The notes under the pieces were generated by a model. The model was given only the letters and a program-made list of their open reading frames with translations, ran no database searches and had not been told where the DNA came from. Positions 60,376 to 64,000 of a stretch of 64,000 nt of DNA are shown here, piece by piece (position 1 is the first letter of the stretch; the number at the start of each line of letters is the position of its first letter). Source of the DNA: Zoogloea sp. (GTDB taxonomy: Bacteria; Pseudomonadota; Gammaproteobacteria; Burkholderiales; Rhodocyclaceae); assembly GCA_016703645.1 (NCBI GenBank), contig JADJBR010000004.1:567501-631500 (forward strand), in the 5' to 3' direction. The position numbers were made by a program, and so were the translations under genes.

Positions 60376-61562
60376 TTGGGCTTCCCAACGAGTTGGTTGA
60401 CAACCTGGATGCGTGCGCCCTCGCTGAGCTCACGATCGCTATGAACAAGCACCTCGTCGCCAGCAGCCAGGCCATCGAGAATCTGGACGCTGCCATCAAG
60501 ACTGGTGTTGCCCAACTTCACCGGGGTCAGGCTGAGCTTGCCTTCCTTGAGCGTCCAGACGCCGCTGCCCCGGGGCATCTGTTTGATGGCGGCATTCGGG
60601 ACGATCAGTCCGGATTGAGCTGCCCCGGTCTTCACCGTAACTTCAGTCATCTCGCCCAGGCTCAGGCCTTTGGGAATGTGCTCGAACGCGATAAGAGCGA
60701 TGCGCTCTTCAGTTACGCTGTCGCTCACCGGCTCGATGCGCGCCACCTTGCCAGGTAGGGGCGTCGAGACATTGCTGCGCAATACAATTTCTGCTGCTTG
60801 CCCGACTGCCAGCCCCCGCGAGCGCCCCTGGTCCAGGCGTGCCTTGACCCAGAGACTGTCAGGCTCAACCAGGCGGAGGATCGCCTGGCCGGCAATCACC
60901 GTCGAGCCAGGTTCCGCATCGCGGCTAATCACTAAGCCATCCCGTGAGGCGAGAAGGCGTAGATTGCCGCGTTGCTCTCGTATGCCATCCTGGTCCGCCT
61001 TCAGTCGAAGTTGTTCCTGGCGAGCACCCTGCAAGCTGGCTTCGCTGACCTCAACCAGTGCCTGAGCCGCATCGAGCTCCTGCTGCTTGCCTTCTACCGC
61101 GCTGGCGCTGACAAAGTGCTTTCCACCCAGATCGCGATAGCGTTGGGCATTGAGTTCGGCGAGTTGCCGCCGGGCTCGCGCATCCTTGCATTGCGCTTCG
61201 GCGGCGCTGACGGCACTGGCGGCCCGAGCGTAAGCGGCTTCCGCCGAACGAAGGCGCTCATCCAGGTCAACCGGGTCGATTTCGGCCAGCAGTTGCCCAC
61301 CCTTCACCATTTCACCCACATCCACATGTACGGCCTTTACTCGCCCGGCGGCTGTTGGCCCGATGAGATAACTACGTCGTGCTTCGACAGTTCCGATGCC
61401 AAATATCGCTGGTGACAGCGAACCGGCCTCCACCCGGAGTGTTGTGACCTGGATGGGAGATAAGGGCCCGGAGCGGGCGACAACCCAGCCAAATCCGCCA
61501 ACGAGTATTGCGGCAAAGAGCCCGAGTCCGAGTTTGCGGGTGAAGAGCCGGCCCGGTTTCAT
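60372..61562 (-). CDS. Periplasmic adaptor (HlyD/MacA-like membrane fusion protein)
   Basis: A 396-residue adaptor with one N-terminal membrane segment (about 11-29). A biotinyl-lipoyl-like domain split by a helical hairpin follows: first half near GPTAAGRVKAVHVDVGEMVK (about 68-87), then helices (about 95-200) with heptads, and the second half near LLASRDGLVISRDAEPGSTV (about 203-222). Beta-barrel and membrane-proximal domains end the chain. With the FtsX permease and ATPase downstream it forms a MacAB-like tripartite system, so an outer-membrane factor from elsewhere is expected. It overlaps the TetR gene by ATGA. Confidence 0.9.
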   Translation of the reverse strand: MKPGRLFTRKLGLGLFAAILVGGFGWVVARSGPLSPIQVTTLRVEAGSLSPAIFGIGTVEARRSYLIGPTAAGRVKAVHVDVGEMVKGGQLLAEIDPVDLDERLRSAEAAYARAASAVSAAEAQCKDARARRQLAELNAQRYRDLGGKHFVSASAVEGKQQELDAAQALVEVSEASLQGARQEQLRLKADQDGIREQRGNLRLLASRDGLVISRDAEPGSTVIAGQAILRLVEPDSLWVKARLDQGRSRGLAVGQAAEIVLRSNVSTPLPGKVARIEPVSDSVTEERIALIAFEHIPKGLSLGEMTEVTVKTGAAQSGLIVPNAAIKQMPRGSGVWTLKEGKLSLTPVKLGNTSLDGSVQILDGLAAGDEVLVHSDRELSEGARIQVVNQLVGKPK

Positions 61563-62164
61563 GGTCTGGCTCCCAGGCCGGCAAGGTAGAGGTGTAGAAC
61601 ACCAACTACCGGATCCTCGGTATCTGATGGGACGCCCCCGAGCATGGATTGCATCACCAGACCCTGGATGGCGCCGAGAAATAGCGCTGCGGCAGCCTGA
61701 ACGTCGACATCATCTCTTATCAGCTGCGCAGCTTTGGCTCTACCCAAGGTTTCAGCCAATGTCTGTCGATAGTGCCGCATGATTTCATGAACACGCTGCC
61801 GTACGGGGGTGCTCTCCGGCTGCTGGAGTTCGGCAAAGACCAAGCGTGGAACACCGGGAAACTCGCGAATGAATATCACATGCGCCAGGAACATCGCTTC
61901 CAGCCCCTTCAAGGCATTGGGGGCCGACACCTGCGCATCCCCGAGCCTGCTCATCAGCTGCGTCTCTATCCACTCTATGACGGCCAGTCGAATCGCCTCT
62001 TTGTTTGGAAAGTGTCTGAACAGCGCGCCCTGCGTCACATTCATCGCCTTGGCAATATCCGTCGTCGTCACTTCGGCTGGGTTTCGGTCGGCTGCCAGGG
62101 CCACGACCGTGGCAATGATCTCAGCCTGCCGGGACTCGGTTGATTGGCGAGAGTTGACGGGCAT
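61559..62164 (-). CDS. TetR-family regulator of the efflux cassette
   Basis: A 201-residue regulator with an N-terminal helix-turn-helix (about 14-55, TTDIAKAMNVTQGALFRHFP) and a C-terminal ligand domain (about 80-195). It is the first gene of the cassette and shares an ATGA overlap with the adaptor. The operator TGTAAGTAACTTATTACA lies 12 bases upstream, so it probably represses its own operon until a ligand binds. The start at 62164 fits the family. Confidence 0.9.
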   Translation of the reverse strand: MPVNSRQSTESRQAEIIATVVALAADRNPAEVTTTDIAKAMNVTQGALFRHFPNKEAIRLAVIEWIETQLMSRLGDAQVSAPNALKGLEAMFLAHVIFIREFPGVPRLVFAELQQPESTPVRQRVHEIMRHYRQTLAETLGRAKAAQLIRDDVDVQAAAALFLGAIQGLVMQSMLGGVPSDTEDPVVGVLHLYLAGLGARP

Positions 62165-62175
62165 GGCTGTTTGTA

Positions 62176-62193
62176 TGTAATAAGTTACTTACA
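62176..62193. promoter_or_regulatory. TetR operator with overlapping promoter
   Basis: Reading the minus strand, TGTAAGTAACTTATTACA is an inverted repeat: 5-bp arms TGTAA and TTACA around an 8-base core that is itself near-palindromic. A possible minus promoter (TTGGCT, 16 bases, TATTAC) overlaps it, and TACAAT at 62190-62195 could serve the plus strand. Confidence 0.6.
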
Positions 62194-62358
62194 ATCATAG
62201 CCAATAATCAGTCAGGGCTGATGGGCGACCGCTAAAAAGAGCATGCGACTAATTGTCGCAGTATCACGATTTTCTGATATTCCGTTCCATCGTGAAAGTG
62301 ACGAGTCTCTGGCGGCTATGCCCAGGTTGAGGAGATCGAAACCAGGTGTGGTAACCGA

Positions 62359-62379
62359 GCCCGCTCGGCGGGCCTTTAT
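62359..62379 (+). terminator. Plus-strand intrinsic terminator without an upstream gene
   Basis: GCCCGC-TCG-GCGGGC (62359-62373) followed by CTTTAT. No plus-strand coding gene lies upstream within 4 kb, so it either ends a small RNA or is a relic. Confidence 0.6.
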
Positions 62380-62390
62380 CGTGCTAGTCA

Positions 62391-62430
62391 GTTGAGAAAG
62401 CCCGCCGGCGGCATCCCCAGCGGGCGGGCT
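62391..62430 (-). terminator. Terminator of the DUF1854/ABC exporter operon
   Basis: An 8-bp stem AGCCCGCC/GGCGGGCT (62399-62406 with 62423-62430), with a 16-base loop, is followed on the minus strand by TTCTC. It lies 46 bases past the DUF1854 stop. Confidence 0.7.
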
Positions 62431-62475
62431 GCGGCTGGTGGGCTTTCTCGTCTGCCTTCCGGCTGCGGGTGGCGC

Positions 62476-62943
62476 CTACAGGAAGCGGTCGAGCAGACGC
62501 TTGCTGTGGCTGTCGAGGGCGTACCGGTCGCGGATCAGGAAGTTGATGCCGCGGCTGTCGGTGATCATCAGGGCAGGGGCGGCAAGGCGGCGGATGTCCT
62601 CTTCGCCCTTCAGGACCATGCTGGTGCGGCCCCGGTCGGTTTCCAGATCCCAGGTGCTGGGGGTAGCGAAGCTGGAAACGTTGTGAATGCGCTGGATCAC
62701 CGGTATGAACTCGCGGCTGGCCATCTCGTCGGCGATCAACTGGCGGCTGTCGTCGGGCAGGTCGGAAAGGCGCTCGATCCAGGCCACTTCCTCCCCCTCG
62801 GTGTTGATCAGGCCGATGTTCTCGGCCGGGGCGGCGATGGGGAAGGCGCGCACCGGGGTCACCAGGTGGGCCTTGCCGTCCGGGTCGGTAAACACGAGCT
62901 GGCCAAAGCTGTTGCGGGCAATGTTGAGATTCTGCTGGGACAT
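62476..62943 (-). CDS. DUF1854 family protein associated with ABC exporter
   Basis: A 155-residue soluble protein starting MSQQNLNIARNSFGQLVF. Segments such as GKAHLVTPVRAFPIAAPAEN, EEVAWIERLSDLPDDSR and ITDSRGINFLIRDRYALD fit the DUF1854 family. Members are often encoded right after an ABC exporter and, as I recall, are named as linked to cyanophycin metabolism. No cyanophycin gene is in the window. It starts nine bases after the exporter stop, so the two are one operon. A terminator follows. The molecular role is unknown. Confidence 0.8.
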   Translation of the reverse strand: MSQQNLNIARNSFGQLVFTDPDGKAHLVTPVRAFPIAAPAENIGLINTEGEEVAWIERLSDLPDDSRQLIADEMASREFIPVIQRIHNVSSFATPSTWDLETDRGRTSMVLKGEEDIRRLAAPALMITDSRGINFLIRDRYALDSHSKRLLDRFL

Positions 62944-62952
62944 GACGGGCCT

Positions 62953-64000
62953 TCAGGCGGGAGCGTGTTCGCGGTGCTGGGGGACGCGGGGCTCGGGGCC
63001 GATGGCGTCGTCGTCCAGCTTGCGGGTCTGGGCTTCGTAGAGGCGGAAGTAGGCACCCTGCTTTTCCATCAGGGTATCGTGGTTGCCGATCTCGACGATC
63101 TGCCCCCGGTCCAGCACCACCAGCCGGTCGGCCTTGCGCAGGGTGGAAAGACGGTGGGCGATGGCGATGGTGGTACGGCCGCGGATGAGGTTCTCGAGGG
63201 CGGCCTGGATTTCCATCTCGGTCTCGGTATCCACTGCCGAGGTGGCCTCGTCGAGGATCAGGATGCGCGGGTCGATGAGCAGCGCGCGGGCGATGGAGAT
63301 GCGCTGGCGCTCGCCCCCCGACAGGGCCTGACCGCGCTCGCCGACGAGTGAATCGTAGCCCTGGGGCAGGCGCAGGATGAAGTCGTGGGCGTGGGCGGCA
63401 CGGGCGGCGGAGATGATCTCCTCGCGGGTGGCGTCGGGCTTGCCGTAGGCGATGTTCTCGGCAATGGTGCCGAAGAACAGGAAGGGCTCTTGCAGCACCA
63501 GACCGATGTTGCGGCGGTATTCGGAGACCGGCACCGAACGGATATCCATGCCCTCGATGCGGATGGAGCCGTCGGTCACGTCGTAAAAGCGGCAGATCAG
63601 GTTGACCAGGGTGCTCTTGCCCGAGCCCGAATGGCCCACCAGGCCGATCATCTCGCCCGGGGCGATGTTCAGGTCGACGCCGCGCAGGATGCTGCGGTTA
63701 CCGTAGCGGAAGCCGACGCGCTTGACCTCGATGGCGCCGGTGACCTTGGGCAGGTGCTGGGGCGTGGCCGGGTCGGGCACGCTGGAGACGTGGTCGAGGA
63801 TGTCGAAAATGCGCTTGGCGCCCGCGGCAGCCTTCTGGGTCACCGAGACGATGCGGCTCATGGAGTCGAGGCGGGTGTAGAAGCGCGAGATGTAGGCCAG
63901 GAAGGCGGCCAGGGTGCCGACGGTGACGTCATTCTCGGACACCAGCCAGATACCGAAACCCCACACGATCAGCAGGCCCACTTCAGTAAGCAGGGTGACG
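62953..64000 (-). CDS. ABC exporter, fused membrane and ATPase domains (5' end outside window)
   Basis: The frame is open to the right edge, giving the last 349 residues. The end of the membrane domain (GLLIVWGFGIWLVSENDVTV, then LAAFLAYISRFYTRLDSM) is followed by a full nucleotide-binding domain. Its motifs are Walker A GLVGHSGSGKST, Q-loop GLVLQEPFLFFGTIAENIAY, signature ALSGGERQRISIARAL, Walker B ILILDEATSAVD and the H-loop AHRLST. The type is MsbA/MdlB-like. A full-length protein would have about 600-750 residues. With the DUF1854 gene it forms a tight pair. The substrate is unknown. Confidence 0.9.
   Translation of the reverse strand, partial: VTLLTEVGLLIVWGFGIWLVSENDVTVGTLAAFLAYISRFYTRLDSMSRIVSVTQKAAAGAKRIFDILDHVSSVPDPATPQHLPKVTGAIEVKRVGFRYGNRSILRGVDLNIAPGEMIGLVGHSGSGKSTLVNLICRFYDVTDGSIRIEGMDIRSVPVSEYRRNIGLVLQEPFLFFGTIAENIAYGKPDATREEIISAARAAHAHDFILRLPQGYDSLVGERGQALSGGERQRISIARALLIDPRILILDEATSAVDTETEMEIQAALENLIRGRTTIAIAHRLSTLRKADRLVVLDRGQIVEIGNHDTLMEKQGAYFRLYEAQTRKLDDDAIGPEPRVPQHREHAPA

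Larger units (their letters stand above)
62165..62475. other. Intergenic region with operator, hairpins and terminators
   Basis: This 311-base stretch has no convincing protein gene. It contains the TetR operator at 62176-62193, a hairpin TGCGAC-TAATT-GTCGCA at 62244-62260, a plus-strand terminator at 62359-62379 with no plus-strand gene ahead of it, and a minus-strand terminator at 62391-62430. The stretch 62221-62280 is clearly AT-richer than the rest (26 of 60 G or C by hand count). Confidence 0.7.

Overview
The window reads as a high-GC betaproteobacterial chromosome, most likely of the Rhodocyclales (Azoarcus/Azospira/Dechloromonas type). This rests on gene order (dapC-dapD-pilU; smc-zipA-ligA; the rpsB to lpxB run), many GTG starts, four-base ATGA/GTGA overlaps, and extended -10 promoters of the form TGCTAnAAT. 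The genus assignment is inference. Nearly all of the sequence is protein coding. I saw no rRNA, tRNA or CRISPR array.

Layout. 1-3.3 kb (minus): pilU (cut by the window edge), dapD and dapC, covering type IV pilus retraction and lysine/diaminopimelate synthesis. 3.5-11.1 kb (plus): smc, zipA, ligA, galU, ending at a 19-bp-stem terminator shared with convergent typA (minus). 13.2-14.5 kb: a methylthioinosine phosphorylase-like gene overlapping a peptide deformylase gene. 14.5-17.9 kb (minus): glnD and map. 18.2-33.6 kb (plus): the translation/envelope superoperon rpsB-tsf-pyrH-frr-uppS-cdsA-dxr-rseP-bamA-skp-lpxD-fabZ-lpxA-lpxB-rnhB, followed by a CopD-like membrane protein and a SpoU-type RNA methyltransferase. 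33.5-38.2 kb (minus): the complete pimelate-to-dethiobiotin set bioA-bioF-bioH-bioC-bioD, every junction overlapping. 38.3-39.6 kb: a lipoprotein with seven propeller-like repeats, broken by one frameshift. 39.7-43.5 kb: divergent ppk and ppx (polyphosphate). 43.5-47 kb: an Mla/MCE lipid-transport operon with a PqiC-type lipoprotein. 47-53.7 kb: a crotonase, a TatD nuclease, a TetR regulator divergent from etfBA, a CbiM-like membrane protein and a large acyl-CoA dehydrogenase, together an acyl-CoA oxidation and electron-transfer module.

53.7-57.9 kb is the least familiar part: a phosphatidylserine decarboxylase homologue starting divergently from a membrane-anchored class III aminotransferase, then a DUF962/Mpo1-like membrane protein and a protein with a Gly/Cys-rich tail. 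58.0-62.2 kb (minus) looks acquired: a degraded IS4-type transposase C-terminus sits beside a TetR/adaptor/FtsX-permease/ATPase/small membrane protein efflux cassette with its own operator. After a 311-base intergenic stretch with several hairpins, a DUF1854 protein and an ABC exporter (cut by the right edge) close the window.

Functions and residues come from reading translated motifs. No database search was possible.
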